From Methanocorpusculum sp. MCE (GTDB taxonomy: Archaea > Halobacteriota > Methanomicrobia > Methanomicrobiales > Methanocorpusculaceae), in NCBI GenBank assembly GCA_003315675.1, contig NIZU01000081.1, positions 1 to 25,965 of the forward strand: a DNA stretch of 25,965 nt, written 5' to 3'. A program made the translations under genes and the position numbers. This document shows, piece by piece, positions 1 to 8,058 of the stretch. The notes below the pieces were generated by a model that was not told where the DNA came from, ran no database searches, and worked only from the letters and a program-made list of their open reading frames with translations. Within the stretch, counting starts at the first letter, position 1. Every line of letters begins with the position of its first letter.

Positions 1-116
1 TGGAGTTCGAGGTCGCGGACCCGTTCCATGAGGTCGGCATAGTCGCGTTCGAGTTCTTCGAGGCGTTTTTCCATGTTTTCCTGGGATGTAATGTATAGGA
101 GATTGGCTACATCCAT
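1..116 (-). CDS. Hypothetical coiled-coil protein, 5' end only (runs off the left edge)
   Basis: Reading the minus strand from the ATG at 116-114 gives 38 open codons to the window edge. The peptide starts MDVANLLYITSQENMEKRLE and continues as a strongly charged helix with a leucine heptad pattern (LEELERDYADLMERVRDLEL), so a coiled coil is likely. A purine-rich GGTGAG lies about 5 nt upstream of the ATG (near 122-127 on the plus strand), which supports this start. Codon choice (GAC, CTC, CGC, GAA) resembles the chromosomal genes further right. The IS element begins only about 25 bp upstream, so the original promoter may be displaced or replaced. N-terminal coiled coils of this type occur in many proteins, including PAN-type proteasomal ATPases, but 38 residues do not allow a function to be named. 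Confidence 0.6.
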   Translation of the reverse strand, partial: MDVANLLYITSQENMEKRLEELERDYADLMERVRDLEL

Positions 117-179
117 ACCCCCTCACCCCCCCCAAAAAAAGAAGAATACCCATTATTCCTTGACGTTTTTTTTTTAAAT

Positions 180-1171
180 TTACACTCTGTTTTGAATCGT
201 TTTCACCTGATAGATATTATAACAAAATGCAGCCAGCATATTTTTCACTCGTACTCTTTGCAGCGTTGTTACCTTTACCAACCCTGCATGAAAAACATTT
301 TTGATCACTACATAGGGTCTCTCGCCCTTTGATCTCTTCCTACTTATTCGCAGATTTCTCAGTTTATCTCGTATGCCAATGGGATGCCCTCTCGCTCCCC
401 TTTTCATTGTGGCACTATATCCCTTGCATTTTGCTCCCTGATATCCCCGATCCCGATAGACCACTTCTCCTTTTTCTGAGAGGTCCACCTGACTATCATG
501 AACATTTGCCGTGGTGGTTTCAATGCGTCGAATAAGATCGTGCGTCGTATCCATGATGGTATGAAGTTTATAGCCATAGTGTATTTTGCCGTTCTTGGAC
601 ATGATTTTTCCATCTTTATCCCGTCGTGTTTTTGCCTGATCTCTTCGCGGCGTGTCTTTCTTACAATTACCGGGTTCAGCATACACAAACGTTGCATCCT
701 GAATCATACCTTGTTCAATTTTCAGACCTTTCAGGTCAAGTTGTCTCTGAAACTCCTGCCAGACCAATGTATCAACGCCTGATTCGGACATGCGCTCCCG
801 AAATAACCTGATCGTTGAATTGTCGGGTATTTTGTCAGGACACCCAAGAGTTCGCAAGATCGAATCTTGCTCACCGTTTCGGGCTAACGCCCTCACTTAC
901 CATGCCAAAAAGAAAGACGATCATAAATTTCACGTTCAACGGCGAGATCAGACAGATTATACCAGACTTCCAGAAGCTGAATCTTGAACATAAGTATGAC
1001 ATCGACATTGGGATGACCGCCCTTGCCGGATTTATTTGCATACATGGATTCAAGAAGAGGACGAAACACATCCCAATCAAGTGTTTTACCAACGTCGGAG
1101 AGACGGTCGCCAAGTTTTTCATAACGTTCGTGATATGCCTGGTTGAGACCAAAGCTGCTGAAAGTCCCCAT
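180..1171 (-). pseudogene. IS5-family transposase, split into two frames
   Basis: The N-terminal part (1171-893, 92 aa) starts MGTFSSFGLNQAYHERYEKL and carries the IS5-type N-terminal helical region ending in DRLSFWHGK-stop. The C-terminal part (896-180, 238 aa, GTG start) holds the catalytic DDE core: D67 in IQDATF, D149 in YRDRGYQG and E192 in RSKGERPYVVIK. The TGA of the first frame overlaps the GTG of the second (GTGA), so re-initiation is conceivable. In intact relatives DRLSF is followed within a few residues by the (F)LG...IPD region, whereas here an extra stretch of about 50 nt separates them and shifts the frame. Removing 852-901 would rejoin the frames as DRLSFWH-TLGCPDKIPD. A -1 slip at the upstream T-run meets TAA almost at once, so programmed frameshifting is not supported. 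The element is probably immobile unless helped in trans. Confidence 0.8.
852..901. repeat. Putative 50-bp palindromic insert inside the transposase
   Basis: This stretch contains a 7-bp perfect stem with a 3-nt loop at 854-870 (GCAAGAT-CGA-ATCTTGC) and a 4-bp stem with a 4-nt loop at 881-892 (GGGC-TAAC-GCCC). Its length, 50 nt, is 2 mod 3, which is exactly the shift between the two transposase frames, and it interrupts the conserved DRLSF...IPD region. The exact borders are inferred from the frame and could move by a few bases. It resembles small palindromic interspersed elements that can land in ORFs, but only this one copy is visible in the window. Confidence 0.45.
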
Positions 1172-1233
1172 ACATACTACTCAACGTACGAAAAGAAAGT
1201 ACTTTCTGTCAAAAAAAGGTTGTTAGAAATTCT

Positions 1234-1490
1234 CATATTTTTTTTGATTTCTTTTTTTCCGTTTTTTTCCGGCGTTTCCCTGCCCCTTTCGTGTCGGAAG
1301 TTCTCACGAGACTCGACGTCATCCTGCAGAGTATTTTCCGGCGCGATATAATACTCCCGTACAGACCTGTTTTTTTCGGTATCGTACAAACCGCACTATA
1401 TTATCCGTCATGCGCTTTTGGTTATCTCTGGAAGCTTTGATAGGAATAATCTGCGTTGATCCCCCCTGTTTTTCATGCCTTAGTGACAAT
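1234..1490. other. Stretch without a convincing gene between the IS and the gatC promoter
   Basis: The minus strand is open from a TTG at 1389 down to 1177 and reads into the IS end (VREYYIAPENTLQDDVESRE and onward, lysine-rich). There is no ATG and the codons become A-rich. A 30-codon minus-strand frame, 1411-1319, also begins with ATG. Neither has a recognisable family. The first could be the damaged tail of a gene hit by the IS, but equally could be chance. No RNA gene or strong terminator was seen. Confidence 0.4.
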
Positions 1491-1499
1491 CCTTATAAC
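1491..1499 (+). promoter_or_regulatory. Probable TATA box of the gatCAB-topA-GGGPS operon
   Basis: CCTTATAAC lies about 55 bp upstream of the chosen gatC ATG. Archaeal transcription would then start near 1520 and give a leader of about 30 nt. This also argues against the longer gatC reading frame starting at 1520. Assigned by eye only. Confidence 0.5.
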
Positions 1500-1549
1500 C
1501 CCATAAGCACTCACCACAAATGTACCAATTCGGAAAAGGACATTTCATT

Positions 1550-1819
1550 ATGGTCAAAGAAAACGAAGTACTCCATATCGCCGAGCTAGCGGATATCGGC
1601 ATTTCATCCGCAGAACTGGGTAAATTTACCGAACAGTTCAACGCAATCCTTGAATATTTCGACATTCTCGATACACTGGAAGCATCGGAACCGTTGATGC
1701 GCCCCCTCGTGAACGTCTTCCGCGAGGACGAGGTCACGCCCTCCATTTGTCAGGAGGATGCTCTTAGAAACTCGCACAACCCCGAAGCCGGTTATGTACG
1801 TGCCCCCAGGGTGATCTGA
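1550..1819 (+). CDS. gatC: Glu-tRNA(Gln)/Asp-tRNA(Asn) amidotransferase subunit C
   Basis: GatC is the small scaffold of the GatCAB amidotransferase, which converts mischarged Glu-tRNA(Gln) or Asp-tRNA(Asn) to the amide form. The product from the ATG at 1550 is 89 aa, a usual GatC length, and begins MVKENEVLHIAELADIGISS, matching the family's N-terminal helix (HIAxLAxI). The FxxQFNAILEYFDILD segment and the C-terminal part with LxxxxVFREDEV are also typical. A longer frame from 1520 adds ten residues (MYQFGKGHFI) that the family does not have, and it starts at the predicted transcription start. The gene leads the operon, and gatA follows after one base (TGA-G-ATG). Confidence 0.93.
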   Translation: MVKENEVLHIAELADIGISSAELGKFTEQFNAILEYFDILDTLEASEPLMRPLVNVFREDEVTPSICQEDALRNSHNPEAGYVRAPRVI

Positions 1820-1820
1820 G

Positions 1821-3095
1821 ATGACCGATATCTATAATGCATATATCAATACGACCGAAGTGAAGGGAAGCGGATTAGGCATTCTCTCCGGCGTCCGCGT
1901 GTCCATAAAAGACAATATCTCTACAAAAGACATCGAGACGACCTGCGCCTCCAAAATACTCAAAGGATACATCCCCCCCTATGATGCCCACGTCATCACT
2001 CGCCTGAAGGCACAGGGGGCAATTATTGCTGGAAAGACCAATATGGATGAGTTCGGTATGGGATCGACCACGGAAAACAGCGCTTTCGGTGCCGCTTTGA
2101 ATCCGCGTGACGTGACCAGAGTGACCGGCGGAAGTTCCGGCGGTTCGGCTGCGGCGGTTGCCGGAGGCCTTGTCTCTATGTCTCTTGGAAGCGATACCGG
2201 CGGCTCCGTCCGCTGTCCTGCCGCATGGTGCGGTGTTGTCGGTCTCAAACCGTCCTACGGCAGAGTGAGCAGATTCGGTCTGATCGCCTATGCCAACTCT
2301 TTTGAGCAGATCGGCCCGATGGCGACGAATGTCCGCGATGCGGCAAAACTGTTCTCCGTGATCGCGGGTCACGACCCGAAGGATTCCACGTCCGTGAACA
2401 AACCCTACGACGGCAATGTCGTTCCCGAGATCAGCGGAAAAACGATCGGCATTCCAATGGAGTACTTCGGCGAAGGCGTCGACGCAGGAGTCGCGGCCGA
2501 GGTCCGTAAAGCGATTGGAAAGCTCGAGGAGCTTGGCGCGAATATCGTGGATGTGTCGCTTCCTTCGATGAAGTATGCACTTCCCGCCTACTATGTGACC
2601 TGCACCTGTGAGGCAAGTTCGAACCTCGGCAGGTTCGACGGGGTCAGGTTCGGTCCGGAGCCGGAGATGAATCTCCCCTGGCACGATGCCTACACCAAAG
2701 TCCGCGAGGCAGGCTTCGGCGGTGAAGTGAGACGCCGGATCCTTCTAGGGACCTTCGCTCTTTCCGCGGGATACTACGGAAAATACTATGTGAAAGCCCA
2801 GCACGCAAAGCAGCTCATCGCCAAATATTTTGCGGCGGCTCTCCAGACCTGCGATATGCTCGCCGGTCCGACAATGCCCAACATTGCGCCGAAGATCGGC
2901 GAACTGACCGCAGATCCCCTGCAGATGTATCAGGCGGATATCCTGACCGTCCCGGTAAATATCGCCGGGATTCCCGCGATTTCGATTCCCTGCGGCACCG
3001 CTCACGGAATGCCGGTCGGTCTCCAGCTGATGGGAAGAATGTTCGGCGAGGAGATGATTCTGAATGCCGCTCTTGCCTATGAGGAGGCGGTTTAA
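1821..3095 (+). CDS. gatA: Glu-tRNA(Gln)/Asp-tRNA(Asn) amidotransferase subunit A
   Basis: GatA is the glutaminase subunit: an amidase-signature enzyme that releases ammonia from glutamine (or asparagine) and channels it to GatB. The 424-aa product has the complete Ser-cisSer-Lys triad: K30 in VSIKDN, S105 in GGSSGGSAAA and the nucleophile S129 in GSDTGGSVR. The 24-residue spacing between the two serines is as in characterised amidases. The protein is shorter than many bacterial GatA (around 480 aa), with a compact N-terminus and C-terminus, a common archaeal form. The RBS GGTGATC overlaps the end of gatC. The gatB ATG follows the TAA directly with no gap. Confidence 0.96.
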   Translation: MTDIYNAYINTTEVKGSGLGILSGVRVSIKDNISTKDIETTCASKILKGYIPPYDAHVITRLKAQGAIIAGKTNMDEFGMGSTTENSAFGAALNPRDVTRVTGGSSGGSAAAVAGGLVSMSLGSDTGGSVRCPAAWCGVVGLKPSYGRVSRFGLIAYANSFEQIGPMATNVRDAAKLFSVIAGHDPKDSTSVNKPYDGNVVPEISGKTIGIPMEYFGEGVDAGVAAEVRKAIGKLEELGANIVDVSLPSMKYALPAYYVTCTCEASSNLGRFDGVRFGPEPEMNLPWHDAYTKVREAGFGGEVRRRILLGTFALSAGYYGKYYVKAQHAKQLIAKYFAAALQTCDMLAGPTMPNIAPKIGELTADPLQMYQADILTVPVNIAGIPAISIPCGTAHGMPVGLQLMGRMFGEEMILNAALAYEEAV

Positions 3096-4529
3096 ATGGC
3101 GGATGAGGATTTCACCGTCATCATCGGTCTGGAAGTTCACTGTCAACTGGACACGGCGTCCAAGCTTTTCTGCGGATGCTCGGCCGATTTCCGTGCCGAC
3201 GCCCCGAACACGCATGTCTGTCCAGTCTGTCTCGGCCTTCCGGGAGCAATGCCCGTCCTGAATAAAAAGGCGATCGAGTATGCCCTGAAGGTTGCAAAGG
3301 CGCTTAACTGCCGGATCCCCGAGGAAGGAGAGTTCTGCAGAAAGAACTACTTCTACCCGGACCTCGTCAAGGCATATCAGATCACGATGGGCGACAACCC
3401 CCTTGCTCTCGGCGGCTACATCGAGATCGAGGACGACGCAGGCAACCCAAAAGTCGTCAACTTAACGCGGATTCATGTCGAAGAGGACCCAGGAAGACTG
3501 GTCCACATGGGGAACAAGGAACGCGGGCACTACACCCTCGTCGATTACAACCGGTCCGGCATACCATTAATCGAAATGGTCACCGAGCCGGAACTTTCCT
3601 CGCCCAAAGAGGCACGCCGTCTCTTGAACAAACTGCGGGCGACGCTCGAGTATCTCGATGTCTTCGATCCTGAAAAGGAAGGAAGCATCCGCGTCGATGC
3701 GAACATCTCAATCAAAGGGCATGAGCGTGTCGAGATCAAGAACATCTCCTCCTACAAAGGCGTCGAAAAAGCGCTGACCTTCGAGATCACGAGACAGAAA
3801 AATCTGATCAGAAGGGGCGGCACGATCTCCCGCGAGACCCGTCACTTCCAGGAAGGAAAAGGTACGACCACATCGGCACGTTCGAAAGAGGTCGCTAATG
3901 ATTATCGGTACTTCCCCGAACCGGATCTGCCTGTGATCAGGGTTTCCGACTGGGTGGAAAAGATCGCGCTCCCGGAGCTGCCGGACGCACGCCGCGACCG
4001 GTTCATGTCCCAATACGGCATTGCCGTAAACCATGCGAGAACGCTCACGGGGGACCTGCATCTTGCAGAGTTCTATGAACTCGTTGCCCCGGTCGGAGCA
4101 CAGATCGCGGCATCCTGGGTCGCCGACATTCAGATCGGCGAACTCAACTACCGGGATATGCCTCTGTCGATGGTGACTTCCCACGCCGATCAGTTCAAAG
4201 AACTCGTCATCCTTGTCCGGGACAAAACTATAACTGATAAGGCGGGTGTCGATGTTCTGCGTGTCTGGCTCGATTCGCTGCATGAAAACGGCTCGCCTGA
4301 GTCTCCCGCCGCAATCGTTGCCCGCCTGGGTCTCATCCGCGAGGCCGGAGAGAGTTTCCGCGGCATCGTTGAAAAGATCCTCGCCGCAAACCCGCAGGCA
4401 ATCGCCGATCATAAAGCAGGTAAGAAAGGCGCGTTGAACTTTATCGTCGGCCAGGTAATGAAGGAAACCAAAGGGAAATCCGATCCCCGTGATATCCATG
4501 CGATGATTGCTGAAATCCTCGGAGAGTAA
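3096..4529 (+). CDS. gatB: Glu-tRNA(Gln)/Asp-tRNA(Asn) amidotransferase subunit B
   Basis: GatB is the tRNA-binding kinase subunit that phosphorylates the misacylated Glu or Asp and transfers ammonia to it. The 477-aa product begins with IGLEVHCQL and carries the zinc pattern C26-x-C28-x13-C42-x2-C45. Other conserved blocks are FCRKNYFYPDLVKAYQI, RIHVEEDPGR, DYNRSGIPLIEMVTEPE and NDYRYFPEPDLP. The C-terminal YqeY-like tail domain is present, ending in KGKSDPRDIHAMIAEILGE. It is GatB rather than the archaeal GatE paralogue, because the AspRS-like GAD insertion is absent and gatC and gatA are adjacent. RBS GAGGAGGCGG lies in the end of gatA; topA follows after 2 nt. Confidence 0.96.
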   Translation: MADEDFTVIIGLEVHCQLDTASKLFCGCSADFRADAPNTHVCPVCLGLPGAMPVLNKKAIEYALKVAKALNCRIPEEGEFCRKNYFYPDLVKAYQITMGDNPLALGGYIEIEDDAGNPKVVNLTRIHVEEDPGRLVHMGNKERGHYTLVDYNRSGIPLIEMVTEPELSSPKEARRLLNKLRATLEYLDVFDPEKEGSIRVDANISIKGHERVEIKNISSYKGVEKALTFEITRQKNLIRRGGTISRETRHFQEGKGTTTSARSKEVANDYRYFPEPDLPVIRVSDWVEKIALPELPDARRDRFMSQYGIAVNHARTLTGDLHLAEFYELVAPVGAQIAASWVADIQIGELNYRDMPLSMVTSHADQFKELVILVRDKTITDKAGVDVLRVWLDSLHENGSPESPAAIVARLGLIREAGESFRGIVEKILAANPQAIADHKAGKKGALNFIVGQVMKETKGKSDPRDIHAMIAEILGE

Positions 4530-4531
4530 GC

Positions 4532-7339
4532 ATGCATCTCATCATCGCCGAAAAGAATATTGTTGCCGAGCGAATCGCAGCATTTCTGGCAGGCAAAGCG
4601 AAGGTCCAGGTCACACGGGACGGTGCGGCGGCGCATTACGTCTTCGATGATACGGTGGTCATGGGTCTTCGCGGTCACGTGGTCGAAGTCGACTTCGTGG
4701 AAGGCTATAACAACTGGCGAAGCGCCGAGCACCCGCCGAAATCCCTGATCAATGCAGATATCGTCAAGAAGCCGACGGAGAAGAAGATCGTCGGGATTAT
4801 GCAGAAGTTTGGAAAGAAAGCGACCCGCGTGACGATCGCCACCGATTACGATACCGAAGGAGAACTGATCGGCAAGGAAGCATTTGAACTCATTCGGGCG
4901 GTCAACCCCAAGGTCCCGATCGACCGTGCCCGCTTCTCCGCGATCACGAAAGATGAGATCGTCAAGTCGATCCAGGAGGCGACGTCTCTCGACTTCAATC
5001 TCGCAGCGGCGGGAGAATCCCGTCAGATCATCGATCTTGTATGGGGAGCTTCGCTTACCCGTTTCCTGTCGATAACCGCCCACCGCGGAGCAGACAGCAT
5101 TCTTTCCGTCGGGCGCGTGCAGAGTCCGACCCTTGCTATGATCGTCGACCGCGAACGCGAGATCGAAGTGTTCGTTCCGACCAAATACAGGATGCTTTCG
5201 CTGGCAACGGAGAAGTCGGGTATCGGCGTCGAGGCACGCCATGTACACGGAAGATTCACCGACTCCGCCGAGGCGAAGGCCGCATACGACGCAACCGTCG
5301 ATCCCCTCAGGGTTACTGACGTTATCACCGGTCATAAGATAGACCGTGCGCCGGCTCCGCTGGATACGACTGCTTTGATCGTCGGCGCGAGCAGACAGGG
5401 CATATCGGCTTCATATGCGATGAATCGTGCCGAAGATCTCTATATGCGCGGATTCATCTCGTATCCGAGGACCGACAACACCGCCTATCCGAAGAGTCTG
5501 AAGATCTCCGAGCAGCTGGCAATCTTTGCGCACGGTGCATTCTCGAAAGAGGCCGGGTACGTGAAGGATCATCTGCGTTCCGTTCCGACCCGCGGGAAAA
5601 AAGAGACGACCGACCACCCGCCGATCTACCCGACCTCGCTTGCGAACCGCGAGGAGATCGGGGACGACGTGTCCTGGAAACTCTACGAGTTCATCGTGCG
5701 GAGATTCTTTGCAACGATCTGTATCGATGCCGAATGGGAGACACTGAAAGTGAATCTGCTTGCAGGCAGTGAACCCTACACGATCACGGGCGGACGGATC
5801 CTCGAGGCCGGCTGGCGCGGGATCTATCCGTACAGCAAAGCCGAAGAGAATCTCCTTCCGGCATTCACTCCGGGAGAGACCCTCCCGCTTCTTGCAAAAA
5901 CGTCTGATGAGAAGGAGACGCAGCCGCCCGCACGCTACTCCCAGAGCCGGCTTATCCAGAGGATGGAGGAGCTGGGGCTTGGGACGAAAAGTACCCGCCA
6001 CGAGGTCATCAGCAAACTTTCCGGCAGAAAGTACATCGAAGGCAACCCGATGAAGCCGACGATCGTCGGACGGGCAGTGACTGAGTCGCTCGAAGAGTTT
6101 GCCGGCACGATCACGGAGCCGACGATGACCAAGACGCTTGAAGAGCATATGGGGGATATTGCTGCCGGGACTAAGACAATAGACGCGGTTCTTTCCGAAT
6201 CGAGAAAAATGCTTACCGGCATCTTCGACGATCTGGAGAAGAACGAGGCCGCGATCGGCAGAGATCTGATGGAGCGGACCCGCGAAGAGCAGACCATCGG
6301 ACCCTGTCCCGTATGCGGCAAACCCCTTAGGATAAAACGGGTTGGCAGCTCCCAGTTTATCGGCTGCTCCGGGTATCCCGACTGTACATTCAATACGGGT
6401 CTGCCGCCGGCGACCTGGGGGAATGCCATCAAGATGGATGAGGTGTGCGGTATTCACGGGCTGAACCATGTCCAGCTGCTTCGAAAAGGAGCCCCCGCCT
6501 GGAAGATCGGCTGCCCGCTCTGCTCTCACATAAAATCCAATACCGAATCCTTCCTGCTGATGCCCGGCATGACAGCGGAAGGCGTGCAGAAGCTGAATGC
6601 CGTTCACATCTATACCATATCCGAACTGATCTCCCGCGGTCCCGAAGAACTTTCGAAGAGTCTGGGTCTTTCCCGGTCCGAGGCGGAGAAGCTTATCCGG
6701 GAAGCCGGATCCGTTCTGTCCCTCTTAAAGAAACGGACCGAATTGAAGAAGTTCGTATCGTCGCATGTTGCCCCAAAGAGGGGTCGGGGCCACTCCAAGG
6801 TGAGTGCTGCCCTGATCTCGCTTGGGGTCATTGATGTCGAAGCTCTGTCCCGGGCCGATCCCAAAGATCTTCTCGAGGCAAAACTCAGCGAGGCGGAGGC
6901 CGCGTCTCTCGTGGCCGAGGCGAAGAGCATGGTCAACATCTCCCGCATGAAGGAGTACGGCGTTCCGGCGATCACGCTGAAGAAGTACGTCAATGCGGGA
7001 TTCGATGACCCGGAAAAGTTCATCTCGGTTCATCCTGCGGGTCTGTCTCTTGCGACCGGCGTGTCGGTCACGACGATCTGCAATCACCAGAAACTGGTTG
7101 CCGAAAAGCTCTGCAGGCCGTGCCCGGAGAAGATCAGCAAAGCCGCTTTCGAGGAGGGCATTGCTCCCCTTAGAAAAAAAGCCGAGCCCGAACTACTAAC
7201 CCCGCTGGCACTTGCGGGCGTCTACAGTGCGGATCTGCTGGTAAAGGCCGATGCCAGGACACTTGCAAAAGTTACCGGTATCGATGAAAAACAGATTGTT
7301 AATCTGCAAAAGTATGCACAAAAGGTGGTAGAAAAATGA
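4532..7339 (+). CDS. topA: DNA topoisomerase I (type IA) with long C-terminal HhH-like repeat region
   Basis: This type IA topoisomerase relaxes negative supercoils by passing one strand through a transient 5'-phosphotyrosyl break. The Toprim domain at the N-terminus starts MHLIIAEKNIVAERIAAFL and holds the metal-binding D105-Y-D107-T-E109. The catalytic tyrosine is Y311 in GFISYPRTDN. Zinc modules follow: one with C592, C595, C612 and C618, and a second with C639, C661 and C664. From about residue 674 to 935 there are roughly four related helix-hairpin-helix-like units of 45-60 residues (for example PGMTAEGVQKLNAVHIYTIS and LTPLALAGVYSADLLVKA). They probably add DNA grip. At 935 aa it is long for the family because of this extension. 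The next gene overlaps the stop codon by ATGA. Confidence 0.95.
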   Translation: MHLIIAEKNIVAERIAAFLAGKAKVQVTRDGAAAHYVFDDTVVMGLRGHVVEVDFVEGYNNWRSAEHPPKSLINADIVKKPTEKKIVGIMQKFGKKATRVTIATDYDTEGELIGKEAFELIRAVNPKVPIDRARFSAITKDEIVKSIQEATSLDFNLAAAGESRQIIDLVWGASLTRFLSITAHRGADSILSVGRVQSPTLAMIVDREREIEVFVPTKYRMLSLATEKSGIGVEARHVHGRFTDSAEAKAAYDATVDPLRVTDVITGHKIDRAPAPLDTTALIVGASRQGISASYAMNRAEDLYMRGFISYPRTDNTAYPKSLKISEQLAIFAHGAFSKEAGYVKDHLRSVPTRGKKETTDHPPIYPTSLANREEIGDDVSWKLYEFIVRRFFATICIDAEWETLKVNLLAGSEPYTITGGRILEAGWRGIYPYSKAEENLLPAFTPGETLPLLAKTSDEKETQPPARYSQSRLIQRMEELGLGTKSTRHEVISKLSGRKYIEGNPMKPTIVGRAVTESLEEFAGTITEPTMTKTLEEHMGDIAAGTKTIDAVLSESRKMLTGIFDDLEKNEAAIGRDLMERTREEQTIGPCPVCGKPLRIKRVGSSQFIGCSGYPDCTFNTGLPPATWGNAIKMDEVCGIHGLNHVQLLRKGAPAWKIGCPLCSHIKSNTESFLLMPGMTAEGVQKLNAVHIYTISELISRGPEELSKSLGLSRSEAEKLIREAGSVLSLLKKRTELKKFVSSHVAPKRGRGHSKVSAALISLGVIDVEALSRADPKDLLEAKLSEAEAASLVAEAKSMVNISRMKEYGVPAITLKKYVNAGFDDPEKFISVHPAGLSLATGVSVTTICNHQKLVAEKLCRPCPEKISKAAFEEGIAPLRKKAEPELLTPLALAGVYSADLLVKADARTLAKVTGIDEKQIVNLQKYAQKVVEK

Positions 7340-8016
7340 ACTGGCAAACCTGGCGCCACATCACGAAGCTTGATCCCGACAAGGTCATAACCAAAGAGGA
7401 GATTGCAGAGATCGCGGCAAGCGAAACCGACGCTCTCATGCTTTCGGGAACACTTGACGTTACTCCGGAAAACCTCGCTGAGCTCTACGATAATGTTCGG
7501 GATGCGGGTCTCCCGCTCACCGTCGAACCGGTGGATCCCTCATGTGCGAGATTCGAAGGGATCGACTACGTGTTCGTCCCAAGCGTATTCAATGCGGGTC
7601 ACCCGGCATTCATCACCGGACTGCACAAAGAGTGGGCGCATCATGCCGATATCCTGTGGGACAAAGTCGTGCAGGAAGCGTATGTTGTTCTGAATCCGAA
7701 CTCGTCGGTGGGGAAACTGACCCGGGCCAAATGCGATCTCACCCCGGCAGAGGTGGCGGCCTACGGCGTCGTTGCGGAGAAATACTACTCGATGCCGGTG
7801 TTGTACATCGAGTACAGCGGAATGTACGGCGATCCGGCGGTTACCCGCGCCGTTTCAGAGGCCCTCTCAACAACCCGCGTCTTTTACGGTGGCGGGATCA
7901 ACTCCGGCGAAAAAGCTGCGGAGATGGGTCAGTATGCCGACACGATCGTTGTCGGGAACGCGGTGTACGAGGCGGGCCCTGCTGTTTTGAAAGAAACGGT
8001 GAAGGCGGTCAAATAA
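7336..8016 (+). CDS. Geranylgeranylglyceryl-phosphate synthase
   Basis: The enzyme joins sn-glycerol-1-phosphate and geranylgeranyl diphosphate to make the first ether bond of archaeal membrane lipids (EC 2.5.1.41). The 226-aa product is a (beta/alpha)8 barrel of the PcrB/GGGPS family. Characteristic blocks are DALMLSGTLDVT near the N-terminus, VFVPSVFNAGHPAFITG, EAYVVLNPNSSVGKLT, YIEYSGMYGDP and the phosphate-binding VFYGGGINSGEKA and DTIVVGNAVYE at the C-terminus. The ATG overlaps the topA TGA (ATGA at 7336-7339), so expression is probably translationally coupled. RBS AAGGTGGT lies in the end of topA. It is the last gene of the operon; a T tract follows. Confidence 0.95.
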   Translation: MNWQTWRHITKLDPDKVITKEEIAEIAASETDALMLSGTLDVTPENLAELYDNVRDAGLPLTVEPVDPSCARFEGIDYVFVPSVFNAGHPAFITGLHKEWAHHADILWDKVVQEAYVVLNPNSSVGKLTRAKCDLTPAEVAAYGVVAEKYYSMPVLYIEYSGMYGDPAVTRAVSEALSTTRVFYGGGINSGEKAAEMGQYADTIVVGNAVYEAGPAVLKETVKAVK

Positions 8017-8028
8017 AACTTTTAAAAC

Positions 8029-8044
8029 TTTTTTTCAAAAAAAA
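8029..8044. terminator. Bidirectional T/A-tract terminator between convergent genes
   Basis: Seven T (8029-8035), one C and eight A (8037-8044) form a near-symmetric T7-C-A8 block. It gives a U-tract to transcripts of the GGGPS operon on the plus strand and of purB on the minus strand. U-rich 3' ends are what archaeal RNA polymerase and aCPSF1 use for termination. It sits 13 bp after the plus-strand stop and 15 bp before the purB stop. Confidence 0.6.
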
Positions 8045-8058
8045 TTGTAGAAAATATA

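Larger units (their letters stand above)
143..1233 (-). mobile_element. IS5-family-like insertion sequence (ends tentative)
   Basis: A DDE transposase region is flanked by imperfect inverted ends. The sequence at 143-162 (AGAATACCCATTATTCCTTG) and the reverse complement of 1214-1233 (AGAATTTCTAACAACCTTTT) match at about 12 of 20 positions by eye. The resulting length of about 1.09 kb fits the IS5 family. I could not identify a target-site duplication, so both ends could be off by several bases. The element is AT-richer and has T runs, unlike the genes on its right. It lies between the start of a coiled-coil gene and the gatC promoter. Confidence 0.5.

Noticed and set aside
893..935. Programmed -1 frameshift joining the two transposase frames
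   Set aside because: After a slip at the T-run near 907-912 the new frame meets TAA at once, and no slippery heptamer lies at the overlap. A 50-nt insert explains the break better.
1875..2684. Minus-strand frame of 269 codons opposite gatA
   Set aside because: No domain, no promoter and no RBS; it is a shadow of gatA.
5411..6607. Long open frame (398 codons) on the minus strand opposite topA
   Set aside because: It mirrors the codon pattern of topA, has no recognisable domain and no RBS, and topA has all family motifs on the plus strand.
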